From: a bacterium
Lineage (GTDB): Bacteria > Verrucomicrobiota > Kiritimatiellia > RFP12 > UBA1067
Direction: 5' to 3'
Assembly (NCBI GenBank): GCA_030537465.1
Contig: JAUNMP010000032.1
Coordinates: 1 to 33,828 of the forward strand
Length of the DNA stretch: 33,828 nucleotides
A program made the translations under genes and the position numbers. The notes beneath the pieces were generated by a model. That model did no database searches. It saw only the letters and a program-made list of their open reading frames with translations, and was not told the DNA's origin. Positions 1 to 8,300 of this stretch are shown here, one piece after another. Position 1 is the stretch's first letter; each line of letters begins with the position of its first letter.

Positions 1-26
1 GATTCCCGTCGATTCCCGTCGACGGG
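1..26. repeat. Tandem 10-bp duplication with 12-bp palindrome
   Basis: The window opens with GATTCCCGTC repeated twice (1-10 and 11-20). The second copy runs into a perfect 12-bp palindrome, CCCGTCGACGGG, at 15-26. The repeat may continue to the left of the window. It lies in the 3' flank of the PPC-type gene and has no recognised function. Confidence 0.6.
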
Positions 27-34
27 GGCAGACG

Positions 35-119
35 AAAAAGTCGCTAGGGGGAAGCGAAAAAGTCGGGTGGACCAACGGAAAAGTCTTCGGGACCTTTCAA
101 AAAGTCTTCGGGACGAAGA
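35..119. repeat. Four degenerate 21-22-bp units carrying AAAAGTC
   Basis: The core AAGTC recurs at 38, 60, 81 and 102, so the spacing is 22, 21 and 21 bp, close to two helical turns. The last two units share AAAAGTCTTCGGGAC almost exactly and the first two are more diverged. Read on the minus strand, each unit is a GAC followed by a T-run, placed just after the end of the PPC-type gene. The units could be protein-binding sites or repeated terminator halves. The sequence does not decide between these. Confidence 0.6.
99..119 (-). terminator. Candidate Rho-independent terminator
   Basis: On the minus strand a 6-bp stem (TCTTCG / CGAAGA, loop TCC) is followed by C and five T. It lies about 30 bases beyond the stop codon of the PPC-type gene. 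The stem is short and only half GC, so it is a modest candidate. It is built from the 21-bp repeat unit found here. Confidence 0.4.
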
Positions 120-127
120 GACGTGCC

Positions 128-152
128 GAAGGCTCTCGAAACAGGAGCCTTC
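128..152 (-). terminator. Hairpin overlapping the stop of the PPC-type gene
   Basis: GAAGGCTC (128-135) and GAGCCTTC (145-152) form a perfect 8-bp stem with a 9-nt loop. The stem overlaps the TGA stop at 151-153. There is no T-run directly after it, so it may be an mRNA 3'-end structure that works with the weaker T-tailed hairpin just beyond. Confidence 0.4.
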
Positions 153-1998
153 AGCGCTGCTGCATGCGCTGCATCTTCCGCATCTGCTTCTTCTGCTGGT
201 TCGGGCGCATCCCCTTCTGCTGGTTCGGGCGCTGTTGCTGCTGTCCTTGTCTGCGAAAGTTCTTCGGCTGCTGTCCGGGGAAGGCCTTGAACGCAAAATC
301 GCGTGCCGGGATCAGATGGTCCCAGGCGAAGGCCTGGTTGTACTCGTTCGCGGGGATCACGGGCACATCGACGCTCACACCACCGACGACGGCGGACGCC
401 GTGACCGTGACGTTCGTGGGGGCGCACGGCTGCTGCAGCTTGCAGACGACCGTCACGTCCATGCGGTTCGACGACGCGGGAATCACATTCGGGGTGAACT
501 TGATGAAATCATTCTCCTCAAGCGTCACGGAACCATCAAATCCATCCTTTCGCATCACCGTGAAGCGAACACGCTGTCCCCCCCACCAGGACCTGGGGGC
601 GAACCCGCTCTTGTGGCACCAGACCTCGCACCGCGGGGCGGGACGGTGCAGACGCAAGGTGTAGAAGTAGTCAGGACCGCCACGCCCCGCCTCGTCTTCG
701 ACGCGAATCTCGTACTTGCCCGGTTCCTCGATCTTCACACGCCCCACAGGGTCGCACTCGGCCTGGATCACGCTACCCAGATGGACCGTGTTCGTGACGT
801 CGTCGACGCGGGCCACTTCCACGCCACCCTTCCATACCGTCACGCGGGCGTCCAGAGGCGATCCCGCACGCCGCGCCAGCAGGTCGAACCCCAGCTCGCA
901 CGGTTCTTTCACGGTGAAGGCGTGCTTGTGGGCCTTGCCGGGCTTCTCGACAACCCCGGCGTAGGTGCGCACCAGAGAATCCTTCGGAACGTCCCATTTC
1001 GGCAGCGGCGAGAGCGAGAGCTCGCGAACGGACGGCGCCCAGGTTCCATCCTGCACGTCGATCTCGTAGGTGAAGTCCTCACGTCCACGGAAGAGGTTGT
1101 CGTGGATTTCGAGCGTGTACTCGTCATCCGTCGGCGCGGTGAATGTCAACACCGGGTCGGGGTGGTAGAAGTAGTCGTCGGCGAGGGCGATCTCCTCGCC
1201 ACGGCGATTGACGACTCTGACGATCGGATTGAAGAATCCCGGCACGGCATCGCCGATGTACGGCTGGAACTCGCGTGCCGTGACGCGCAGGGTGACGGTG
1301 CGCCCCTTCTCGAGCGGCAGGATCCAGCGGTCCGTGGAGCCGGGCATGATCTGTCCATCCAGCACGCAGGGGATGGTCGTAACGACGGGTGCCGCGGGCT
1401 GCGGACGATGCGGCGGCACATAGAGGGGCTCCTCGACATGGGGAACCGTGGTGACGACGAATGGACGCGGCGGCGAGAATCCCTGCGGACTGAACACGCG
1501 GAACTCGCGCACGCCGGGCTTCGCATCGGCGTCGGCCGCCACCGTGACCAGTAGCTTCTGGCTCAGGGCGGGGGACATCTGCAGGGCATTCCGCGGAGTG
1601 TAGAGGAAGTGCTCGACCAGCGTCCGCTTCCCGAGATCAAGGTCGCCCAGGACGAAATACCAGCGGTTGGAGCGCCAGTCGCTGAAATGCTCGCTCTCCA
1701 CAGGCAGACGCGGCTGGGTGAAGTCGCCCTTGAGTGCGATCTGGTCCAGCCATTTCACCATCCAGCGCCGCTGTTCGCCCACCGGTGGCGGGAAATTCGG
1801 CACGAACTCGACGTCCAGCACTTTCACGCCCTCGCCCGCGAGGGCCCCTTTGATATTGCCGAAGAACTGTCCGCCGACGATGAGTCGGTTCGTCGTTCCC
1901 GCCTGGATGCCGGCTGGATAGATATAGCCCACGTATGGGTCCGCTCCGTGCGACATCAACGCCAACGCGAGAGCAAACAGTCCAAGCATCTTTTTCAT
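151..1998 (-). CDS. Secreted PPC-type beta-sandwich protein with basic Gln-rich tail
   Basis: This 615-residue exported protein starts with a clear signal peptide (MKKMLGLFALALALMSHGA). Its body is beta-rich. Around residues 230-320 and 370-430 there are stretches of the pre-peptidase C-terminal (PPC) kind, for example RWILPLEKGRTVTLRV and YTLEIHDNLFRGREDFTYEI. Proteins like this accompany DUF1501 and DUF1549/DUF1553 proteins in PVC bacteria, and here it follows the DUF1501 gene. The last 40 residues are odd: almost only Q, R, K, M, N and P, strongly basic and low complexity. I chose the ATG at 1998 because it gives the MKK signal peptide and has AGGAT 10 bases upstream. An in-frame GTG at 2004 is the alternative. 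Its biochemical role is unknown. Confidence 0.75.
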   Translation of the reverse strand: MKKMLGLFALALALMSHGADPYVGYIYPAGIQAGTTNRLIVGGQFFGNIKGALAGEGVKVLDVEFVPNFPPPVGEQRRWMVKWLDQIALKGDFTQPRLPVESEHFSDWRSNRWYFVLGDLDLGKRTLVEHFLYTPRNALQMSPALSQKLLVTVAADADAKPGVREFRVFSPQGFSPPRPFVVTTVPHVEEPLYVPPHRPQPAAPVVTTIPCVLDGQIMPGSTDRWILPLEKGRTVTLRVTAREFQPYIGDAVPGFFNPIVRVVNRRGEEIALADDYFYHPDPVLTFTAPTDDEYTLEIHDNLFRGREDFTYEIDVQDGTWAPSVRELSLSPLPKWDVPKDSLVRTYAGVVEKPGKAHKHAFTVKEPCELGFDLLARRAGSPLDARVTVWKGGVEVARVDDVTNTVHLGSVIQAECDPVGRVKIEEPGKYEIRVEDEAGRGGPDYFYTLRLHRPAPRCEVWCHKSGFAPRSWWGGQRVRFTVMRKDGFDGSVTLEENDFIKFTPNVIPASSNRMDVTVVCKLQQPCAPTNVTVTASAVVGGVSVDVPVIPANEYNQAFAWDHLIPARDFAFKAFPGQQPKNFRRQGQQQQRPNQQKGMRPNQQKKQMRKMQRMQQR

Positions 1999-2008
1999 AA
2001 TCACTTAA

Positions 2009-2078
2009 TCCTAACCCTGAACCTTCAACCTTGAACCCGGACCATTGAACCTTGAACCCGGAACTTGAAACTTCTACA
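2009..2078 (-). repeat. Heptad array A (single arm, GTTC orientation)
   Basis: Nine consecutive 7-bp units without indels run from 2009 to 2071. On the plus strand they read as variants of CTTGAAC, so on the transcribed strand they read GTTCAAG. The next heptad (2072-2078) holds the TAG stop of the DUF1501 gene in phase. The array fills the gap between that stop and the AGGAT ribosome-binding site of the PPC-type gene. Confidence 0.85.
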
Positions 2079-3264
2079 CGTAGATTTCCTTCAGGCGTCC
2101 GTGTTCGGACTGGGGCGGCAGGATGGTGTACTTCTTGCCGAGGTTGTTGGGCAGATTGCCATCGGGATCGATTCCGCAGCGTTCATAGATCGAGCCGAGG
2201 AAATCAACCGGCGTGACGGGACGCTCCACGACCTTCGAGGCCGTCTCGTCGCTCTTACCCACCACGCAGCCACCCTTGAAGCCACCGCCGGCGATGAGGG
2301 CGTTGAAGCACTTCGAGTAGTGGTTGCGCCCGCCGTTCCATGGCGGATCGCGGTCGATGCGCGTCGTGCGGCCGAACTCGCCGCTCACCCAGACGATCGT
2401 CGTGTCGAGGAGCTTCTTCGCCGCGAGGTCCGTCAGCAGCGCGGCCAGCGCTCGGTCGGTCTCGGCGGTGCGGTTCCGCATCGTCTCGAAGTGGCGCTTG
2501 TGCGAATCCCACCCGGGCATGTTCACGGTGATGTACGGCACGCCGTATTCGACGAGACGGCGCGCGGCCAGCAGACTCTGGCCGATGTGCGTGCGGCCGT
2601 AGCGGTCGCGCGTCTCGGGGGACTCCTGCTTGAGGTCGAAGGTCTTGGCGGCGCTGCCCTCGATGATGTGGCGCGCCTTCTCACCGGCGGCGAAGTAGTC
2701 CTTGAAGCGCCTCTTCTCGCCGAAGTGGTCCACCATCTTGAGCAGGTCGAAGCGGCGGGACATCTCCTCGGGTGAGAGTCCGCCCGGAGGCACGATGCCA
2801 TCCACGACGAACTGCGGTCCGTTCGGGTTGCCGCCCGTCACCAGAGGGGCGTACCGATCGCCCAGGAAGCCCACCTCGCTGAAGCGTCCCTTCGCCTGGG
2901 TGAGGATCACGTACGGAGGCAGATCGCCCTGGTAGGACTTGTCGCGCGTCTTCATCATCGCCGTCACGGTGCCGATCGCGGGGAAGACGTCGCCGCCGCC
3001 GGGATTGCGCCCCGTCTGCATCAGATAGGTGGCCGTCTCGTGCCCTGCGTGCGGATGGGTCATGGACCTGATCACGGAGAAGAGGTTCCCGCACTTCGCG
3101 AGCTCCGGCCACCACTCGTGGACGGAGAGCCCCGGCGCATTGGTGGGGATTGCCTTCAGGCCGTTGTTGTAGTCCGGCGACGCATCCGGCTTGGGGTCGA
3201 AGGTCTCAAGCTGGCTCGGACCACCCCACAACCAAATCTCGATGACACTTTGGGCGTGTTTCAT
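2074..3264 (-). CDS. DUF1501 family protein lacking an export signal
   Basis: This 396-residue protein belongs to DUF1501, a family with an alkaline-phosphatase/sulfatase-like fold that is abundant in planctomycetes and relatives. Hallmarks are WLWGGPSQLETFDPKPDA at residues 11-28, SMTHPHAGHETATYLMQTG near 70, the NMPGWDSHKRHF block and the VSGEFGRTTRID block that contribute metal-site-like D, H and E residues. Most family members carry about 40-60 residues with a Tat signal before the GGPSQ motif. Here the motif begins at residue 14 and no signal is present. The ATG at 3264 directly abuts heptad array B and has no Shine-Dalgarno, so the 5' end may have been altered by the insertion. It follows the DUF1549/DUF1553 gene, its usual partner. 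Confidence 0.88.
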   Translation of the reverse strand: MKHAQSVIEIWLWGGPSQLETFDPKPDASPDYNNGLKAIPTNAPGLSVHEWWPELAKCGNLFSVIRSMTHPHAGHETATYLMQTGRNPGGGDVFPAIGTVTAMMKTRDKSYQGDLPPYVILTQAKGRFSEVGFLGDRYAPLVTGGNPNGPQFVVDGIVPPGGLSPEEMSRRFDLLKMVDHFGEKRRFKDYFAAGEKARHIIEGSAAKTFDLKQESPETRDRYGRTHIGQSLLAARRLVEYGVPYITVNMPGWDSHKRHFETMRNRTAETDRALAALLTDLAAKKLLDTTIVWVSGEFGRTTRIDRDPPWNGGRNHYSKCFNALIAGGGFKGGCVVGKSDETASKVVERPVTPVDFLGSIYERCGIDPDGNLPNNLGKKYTILPPQSEHGRLKEIYV

Positions 3265-3390
3265 GTTCAAAGTTCCAAGTTCAAAGTTCCGGGTTTCAGG
3301 TTCAAAGTTTCAGGTTCCGGGGTCAAGGTTCAAGGTCCCGGGGTCAAGGTTCAAAGTTTCAGGTTCCGGGTTCAAAGTTCAAGGCTCTAG
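3265..3390 (-). repeat. Heptad array B (18 perfect-period units, right of DUF1501 start)
   Basis: Eighteen contiguous 7-bp units with no indels fill exactly 126 bp. On the plus strand each begins with G and follows GTTCNRR: GTTCAAA, GTTCCGG, GTTTCAG and GGTCAAG are the main variants. The trio GTTCAAA-GTTTCAG-GTTCCGG occurs at 3300-3320 and again 49 bp later at 3349-3369, a higher-order repeat. The last unit (3384-3390) contains the TAG stop of the four-helix-bundle gene, and the first unit abuts the DUF1501 start codon. Confidence 0.93.
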
Positions 3391-3791
3391 ACGGCTTTCG
3401 GAAGATTGTAGCGGGGGCCGGAGAAGTTGGATGTCGTCAGGGACTTGATCAGGCAATAAATACGAGTGCCAATCGCCTTGGCCTCGGCATGCAGATTTCT
3501 GAATTGTTCAGCATCTATGTATCCATTGTCATAGGCAATGTAGAGCTGTGAGGCAACCTCTCCCGCCGATCCCTTGGCAATCCAGAGAAATTTTATGAAT
3601 TCCTTGTTTCCTGCCCGTTCATACCCCTCTGCGATGTTTGATGAAATGGAAACCACGGCTCGTTGTATCTGATCCCGAAGTCCGTAATCCCTGGAGAAAG
3701 CATCTGTTCGTGCAACGGCATATATCCTCGAAGCAAGAACCCGTCCCTGCTTCCACACATCAATGTCCTCGAATTGCCTGAATGCCGCCAT
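3387..3791 (-). CDS. Four-helix-bundle protein (23S rRNA-IVS / Avd-like family)
   Basis: This 134-residue protein matches the family long annotated as 23S rRNA-intervening-sequence or four-helix-bundle protein, which is related in fold to the Avd accessory protein of diversity-generating retroelements. Visible hallmarks are F-x-D-x-x-VWKQGRVLASRIY at the N terminus, RDQIQRAVVSISSNIAEGYER at about 39-59 (quoted here only as a motif region), and the EFIKFLWIAKGSAGEVASQL helix. The family forms basic pentameric barrels that bind nucleic acid. There is no rRNA here. The gene sits inside an operon, bracketed by inverted heptad arrays, and is clearly less GC-rich than its neighbours, which suggests transfer. 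It has its own AAAGGA Shine-Dalgarno 7 bases before the ATG at 3791. Its TAG stop is part of array B. Confidence 0.92.
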   Translation of the reverse strand: MAAFRQFEDIDVWKQGRVLASRIYAVARTDAFSRDYGLRDQIQRAVVSISSNIAEGYERAGNKEFIKFLWIAKGSAGEVASQLYIAYDNGYIDAEQFRNLHAEAKAIGTRIYCLIKSLTTSNFSGPRYNLPKAV

Positions 3792-3818
3792 TACTCGATC
3801 CTTTCACATTCAAATTCC

Positions 3819-3908
3819 CGAAACCCTGGAACCCGGAACTTGAAACTTGGAACCTGGACCTGGACCCCGGAACTTAGAACCTGAAACTTTGAACTTGGAA
3901 CCTTGAAC
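3819..3908 (-). repeat. Heptad array C (13 units, upstream of the four-helix-bundle gene)
   Basis: Twelve heptads and one hexad (3854-3859) make up 90 bp. On the plus strand the units are variants of CTTGAAC, TTGGAAC, CCGGAAC and CTGAAAC, which is the reverse complement of the array B unit. It starts directly after the GGAGGG that follows the DUF1549 gene stop and ends about 27 bp before the start of the four-helix-bundle gene. Confidence 0.92.
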
Positions 3909-3913
3909 CCTCC
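3908..3913 (-). promoter_or_regulatory. Orphaned Shine-Dalgarno GGAGGG at the DUF1549 gene stop
   Basis: On the minus strand the stop codon reads straight into the motif, as TGAGGAGGG. This arrangement normally serves a gene starting about 10 bases later. Here the next bases are heptad array C. The nearest start (four-helix-bundle gene) is over 110 bases away with its own AAAGGA, and the DUF1501 start is about 640 bases away with no ribosome-binding site. Confidence 0.6.
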
Positions 3914-5302
3914 TCAATGCTGATAGAGGAATTCGCGGGAGTTCAGGAGGCACCAGGCGAGGTCGCGCGGGAAACGCCACTTCTCGGGACCGGGCTTCAG
4001 AACCGCGAAGTGGTCGAGGAGCTGCCTCTTCTCCTGCTTCGTCGGCGCGCGGGAGAGGAATCGCCAGTAGAGGTCCTGGACGATTTCGGCCATGTTCTGG
4101 CGACGGTAGTCCTTGTTGTCGACGATGCGTCCAAGCCGCTGGAAGAGGCTGCCGGAGTTGAGCAGATAGAGACGCTGCTTGGCCGTGATCTCGTTGTGCC
4201 GCTCCGAGAGATGCCCCGTGTCGCGGGCCGGACGCCCGAAGAGCAGCAGGAAGGCATTGGAGATCGACCCATCCTCGATCAGGATGCTTCTGCGCTTCGC
4301 CGGCAGGAAGGTGAACGGCTCGGGGGCAATGGACTGGTAGCTGCGTCCCGAGTCGGTGAGATCGCAGATCACGTCGTCCAGTACCTCGGCGTCGAGGCGA
4401 CGGTACGGGAAGTCACCCGTCACGGGACCACGCTCGTACTGGGACGAAAGCGCGAGTTCACGAAGCAGCGGACGCAGCCGATAGCCGTTGTCGACGAAGA
4501 TCTCGACATGCTTCGGGTCTGGCTTCTCCAGACCGAAGAGCCAATAGTCGACGCGCTGGACAAAGGCCCTGGCGAAATCCTTCCGCCACTCGCCCAGCAT
4601 CCGGTCGACGAACGCGACGCGGCGATCCTCTCCTTCGATCTGGACGATCTCCTCCTTCCACTCGCGCGTATTCTTGATCCGCACGCAGGCGAAGTAGTCC
4701 GCGAGCTCCTTCCGACGCTCCTCCGTGAGATCGTTCCACTCCCAGCCCAGAAAGGTCAGGGCGGCGATCTCGGCAAAGCCATCAGGGGTGCGACGCGCGG
4801 TCGAACGCAGGAAGTTCGCCTCGGCGTCGCGGAAGTCGCTTCCCGTGGAAAGAAGCAGCGCCCGCGCGAAGCGGTCCCACGGCTCGTCGTTCTTCACAAA
4901 GGCGTGAATGCGGCGATGATAGACGTAGACGGCGTTCGGCCAGAGATTGATCGGGAATTCGCTCTTCACGCGCAGAACGTCGCAGAAGCGCATGGACCAG
5001 TAGTCGGCAAAGGATTCCGCGGCGAGAAGGTCGTCAACCAATGCCTTCTTCCGTTCGGGGTCGCGTGAGAACACATAACCCTGGGCCTCGACCTTGGTGG
5101 GGATGCGTCCGGCGAAGTCAATGTACGCCCGGCGCACGAAGACCTCGTCCGAGGCGCGTCCGTCGGACTTCTCCCACGGAGCCACGCCCTTTCCATCCGA
5201 AACGGAGCCTGCCGCGGCGCCGAAAAGGTTCACGCCGGCGAACACCGGCAAACCCGCCGTCGCCACCGATCCTCCAAGAAAACTCCGTCTCGTCCAGCTC
5301 AT
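3914..5302 (-). CDS. Compact DUF1549/DUF1553 protein with Tat signal
   Basis: This 462-residue protein opens with a twin-arginine signal (WTRRSFLGGSVATAG). Residues from about 48 carry the DUF1549 signature (DEVFVRRAYIDFAGRIPT, then RDPERKKALVDDLLAAESFADYW). The second half carries DUF1553 features (YRRLDAEVLDDVICDLT, LLFGRPARDTG and the QRLYLLNSGSLFQRL block). The ending ...CLLNSREFLYQH is typical of the family, whose members usually run 700-1000 residues with a cytochrome-like domain; that domain is absent here. These proteins are encoded beside DUF1501 proteins, and their biochemical role is not established. The ATG at 5302 has AAGGAG 5-6 bases upstream. The gene follows the LamG/TIM-barrel gene by 57 bases. 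Confidence 0.88.
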   Translation of the reverse strand: MSWTRRSFLGGSVATAGLPVFAGVNLFGAAAGSVSDGKGVAPWEKSDGRASDEVFVRRAYIDFAGRIPTKVEAQGYVFSRDPERKKALVDDLLAAESFADYWSMRFCDVLRVKSEFPINLWPNAVYVYHRRIHAFVKNDEPWDRFARALLLSTGSDFRDAEANFLRSTARRTPDGFAEIAALTFLGWEWNDLTEERRKELADYFACVRIKNTREWKEEIVQIEGEDRRVAFVDRMLGEWRKDFARAFVQRVDYWLFGLEKPDPKHVEIFVDNGYRLRPLLRELALSSQYERGPVTGDFPYRRLDAEVLDDVICDLTDSGRSYQSIAPEPFTFLPAKRRSILIEDGSISNAFLLLFGRPARDTGHLSERHNEITAKQRLYLLNSGSLFQRLGRIVDNKDYRRQNMAEIVQDLYWRFLSRAPTKQEKRQLLDHFAVLKPGPEKWRFPRDLAWCLLNSREFLYQH

Positions 5303-5359
5303 AGATGCTCCTTGTCACTCAAGTAGGGGAAACGGAACGGAAATCTACAAGGGCCGATG

Positions 5360-8300
5360 TCACTTGAGCGCCGGACGCCCCTCGGGGGCGGAGAAGCTTC
5401 TCATCTCATATGGCCCCAGCTCCAGCTTCTGCGTCGTGGCTCCACCGAAGAGCCCGCCGCCGAACGTCTCGCCCGAGACGAGGTCCGCCGTCTTCGCCGG
5501 CATCTCAAGCGTCACCGACGCGGACTTCATCCCCGTGTTGACGACATAGAAGTAGGTCTTTCCGTAGAAGGTGCAGGCACGCACGCGGACATCCCCCACG
5601 GCCGCCACATCGTCCATCACCGCCGCCGGCAACGCACGGAAAGCCTGGAAGAACGGCACCAGCTTCTCCTCCATGCCGTAGGTTCCGATCAGGAAGCCGC
5701 CCTTCGAAAGGCCGAGCACGTCGCCGTGGCGCAGCGGCTCCACGAAGTGGCGCAGCGCGTGGACGCCGGACGGGTTGATCGTGGAGACGCGCCAGGCGCA
5801 CTCCTTCAGCCAGTCGCAGGAGAGGGAGTTCTTTCCGCCCTTCCCCGCGGCACCGATGGGACTCTCCCAGTACCGGTCGTGCTGGTGGACGAGCGGATAG
5901 GCGGCGCCCTTCAGATTCGCGTAGAATCCGGGAAGCGTGTCGATCACGCGCTGATGGGCCCGTGCGGCCTCCGTGGGGGCTCGGTCCCCACGCCAACGAT
6001 AGTCGGCCGGAACCATCGTCTGACCGAGGATCACGTTCGGCGCCTCCTTCGTGAGGCGGACGGGGTCAAGTCCCGCGCCACGCCAGGCCGACGCCATGAA
6101 GTCCGGCTTCGTGAAGTCGGGATGCTTCATGTTCGCCGGTATCATGTAGTTCAGCCAGAGCTTGAGGTCCGGACGCTTCGCCGCGAGCTTGCGCGCCTCC
6201 TTCACGTAGAAGTCCGTCACCACGTCGCAGCGCCACTGCAGCCATTCGTCCCATGCGTTCGCCCGCAGCCATTCCGCATAGGCCTTGCCGCGAAGCGGAT
6301 CGTCCGCCAGTTTCTCGGGGATCTTGAGTCCCTTCGCCTTCGCGAACGCCTTCACGGTGTAGTCGTTGTAGCCGCTCCGCTCGTCGCCGAACCAGAGGAA
6401 GCAGTGCCGCGTCATGTGCATGCACACGCCCTTGAAGCTCGGATGCCCGACACCCTGCTCGACCAGGGCGCCGATGATGCCGGAAATGTGCTTCTGCACC
6501 TTTGGATGCTGGAAGTTGAAGTTCGGCGGCGTGTCGTGCCATCCCCCCCAGTTCGGCTTGCCCGTGTCGTGAATGGCGATCACGCTGTCGTGCAGCGAAC
6601 CATCGGACATCGCCCGGCGCGTGACGAGACCCTCGGGAACCGGCATCGTGTTCGGGTTTACGGTCGGCATGAGGCCGAGCCCCTCATGGTCGAACTTCGC
6701 GTACCAGGCGCTCAGGAAGTCGGGCGCGTGGTGGCGGGGGTTGTACTTCTCGCCGATGAGACCGTGGTACCAGGCGCCCGGATAGGCGAAGAGGTTCTCG
6801 CCCGTGAACTTCATCAGCGCCGCCGTACGGTCGATCAGGTTGTCGAGGTCTTCCGGCAGGTAGCCGCTGGACTTCGGCACGGCGAAGTCGTAGCCGATCG
6901 CAGGGTCCTCGAAGTAGAGCGCCACGGTGCGGGTCCAGCCGGACTGGGGGCCTTCCTTCGACATGCGCCGCTGGTGTTCACCGAGCCGCTTCTCGTTGAA
7001 GTTCTTCCAGTCGCTCCAGGCGCGCTGGATGCCCGTCGGCGCGGGCGGAGGCTGGGGTTCGTTGACCTCCGCCGCGGGCAGCGCGGCGCCGTTCACGCGG
7101 TAGACCCGCACGGCGGAGACGGCCGCGGGGGCGTCCTTCCGCGCCGTCATCACAACGAGCGTCACGTCGGGGTCGCTCGCCCAGTAGAGCACGCGGTGCG
7201 TGAGGATGCGTCCCGTATTCGGATATTCGTCGCCCGCGGCGTAGCCGACCTGCATCGTGTAGTCGCTCTGCGGAATCTTCGACTTCTGGATGATCAAGTC
7301 CGCCGTGCGCTTCGCGTCGTCGGGATAATCGATCTCGAACACCCAGAGCGGCGAATTCGTGTCGATGTTGAAGCGCAGCGCATAGCGGTCGCCCGCGTGG
7401 ACGCCCGCCTCGAGATAGGACGTAACCCCCAGGCGTTTCGTCGCCACCGCCCCCACCGCGCGGAACCGATCCGCATCCGGCTCGCGGTCAAGCTTGAGCG
7501 TCTGAACGAGCTCGAGGTTGCCGAGCACGCCCGGGGTCTTGAGCGCGGACTTCGCGGCTTCGCCCGTCAATTCGTAGGGATTGTCGCGGCGCAGGACGAC
7601 ATATGGCACAGAACCGTAGAACCAGGTACCGTCCGTCGCCTTGATCTCGTACTCGCCGGCGGGAAGATTGACGAGCAGATCCGCGTCCTTCTCCCCGACC
7701 TTGTCCTTGTAGCGGGCGACGACGGCGCCGGACTTGTCGCAGATGCAGTACTTCAGTCCAGAGAGGTCGCAGCCGCCGGGGCTTGTCGCCGAGACGTTGA
7801 CCGTACCCGGAGTGTCCGCCAGCGAATAGCAGCCGCGCGCCTTGATTTCGATCACGCTCTCACGACGCCAGATCTCCCGGACCTGCTCATCCGAAAGAGG
7901 AGCCGAATAGATGCGCAGGTCGTCCACAAGGCCGTCGAACTGGAAGCCGCGTCCCTGTCCGCCCACAAAGAACGTCTCGAAGACCTGGCGACTGAACGTG
8001 AGGAGATCCTGCGATTTGAGAGCGGAGATCATCGGCGAGGAACCGTCGGAGACACCACGCCCTCCCTTTCCGTTCAGATAGACCCTGACGCCCGCTTCGT
8101 CCCATGAGACGGCGAGATGATTCCAGTCTTCGGAAGGCGCCGCCCCCTGCCAGACGGAATAGGCATCGTCGTCGTCGCCCTGGTCGGCGCGGAAGCGCTC
8201 GCCCCACCACCAGAACCAAAGCTGCCCCGAGCCGATGCGCTCGCCTTTCGGCGGAGGATTCGCGAAGAGTGCACGCCAGACTTCGTTTCCGTTCGGCAGA

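Larger units (their letters stand above)
3265..3908 (-). mobile_element. Candidate cassette: inverted heptad arrays bracketing a four-helix-bundle gene
   Basis: Array C (3819-3908), the four-helix-bundle gene (3387-3791) and array B (3265-3390) form one 644-bp unit. The two arrays are in opposite orientation: on the transcribed strand, GTTCAAG units come first and CTTGAAC units last. An RNA across the unit could therefore fold into a long imperfect stem with the gene in the loop. The unit separates a Shine-Dalgarno (3908-3913) from the start codon of the DUF1501 gene (3264). Gene GC is about 49% against about 63% around it. No transposase or target-site duplication was recognised, so mobility is inference. 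Confidence 0.65.

Noticed and set aside
67-1554. Long plus-strand open frame (495 codons) opposite the PPC-type gene
   Set aside because: It is the antisense shadow of a clear minus-strand gene with signal peptide and domains. Its translation is Arg/His-rich and family-less, as expected from a GC-rich complement.
3265-3390. CRISPR array
   Set aside because: Units are 7 bp, directly contiguous and without spacers, and no cas gene is present.
3387-3791. 23S rRNA intervening sequence
   Set aside because: The protein family fits, but no rRNA sequence flanks it. The neighbours are protein genes.
3387-3791. Diversity-generating retroelement accessory gene (avd)
   Set aside because: No reverse transcriptase, template repeat or variable-repeat target gene is present in the window.
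5318-5368. Inverted CTCAAGT / ACTTGAG around the gap before the DUF1549 gene
   Set aside because: It is a 7-bp match separated by about 37 bases and overlapping a stop codon. It is too weak to call an operator or a terminator.
5357-8107. Plus-strand open frame of 916 codons
   Set aside because: It lies fully opposite the LamG/TIM-barrel gene, shows no recognisable motif and has the Arg/His/Val bias of an antisense frame.
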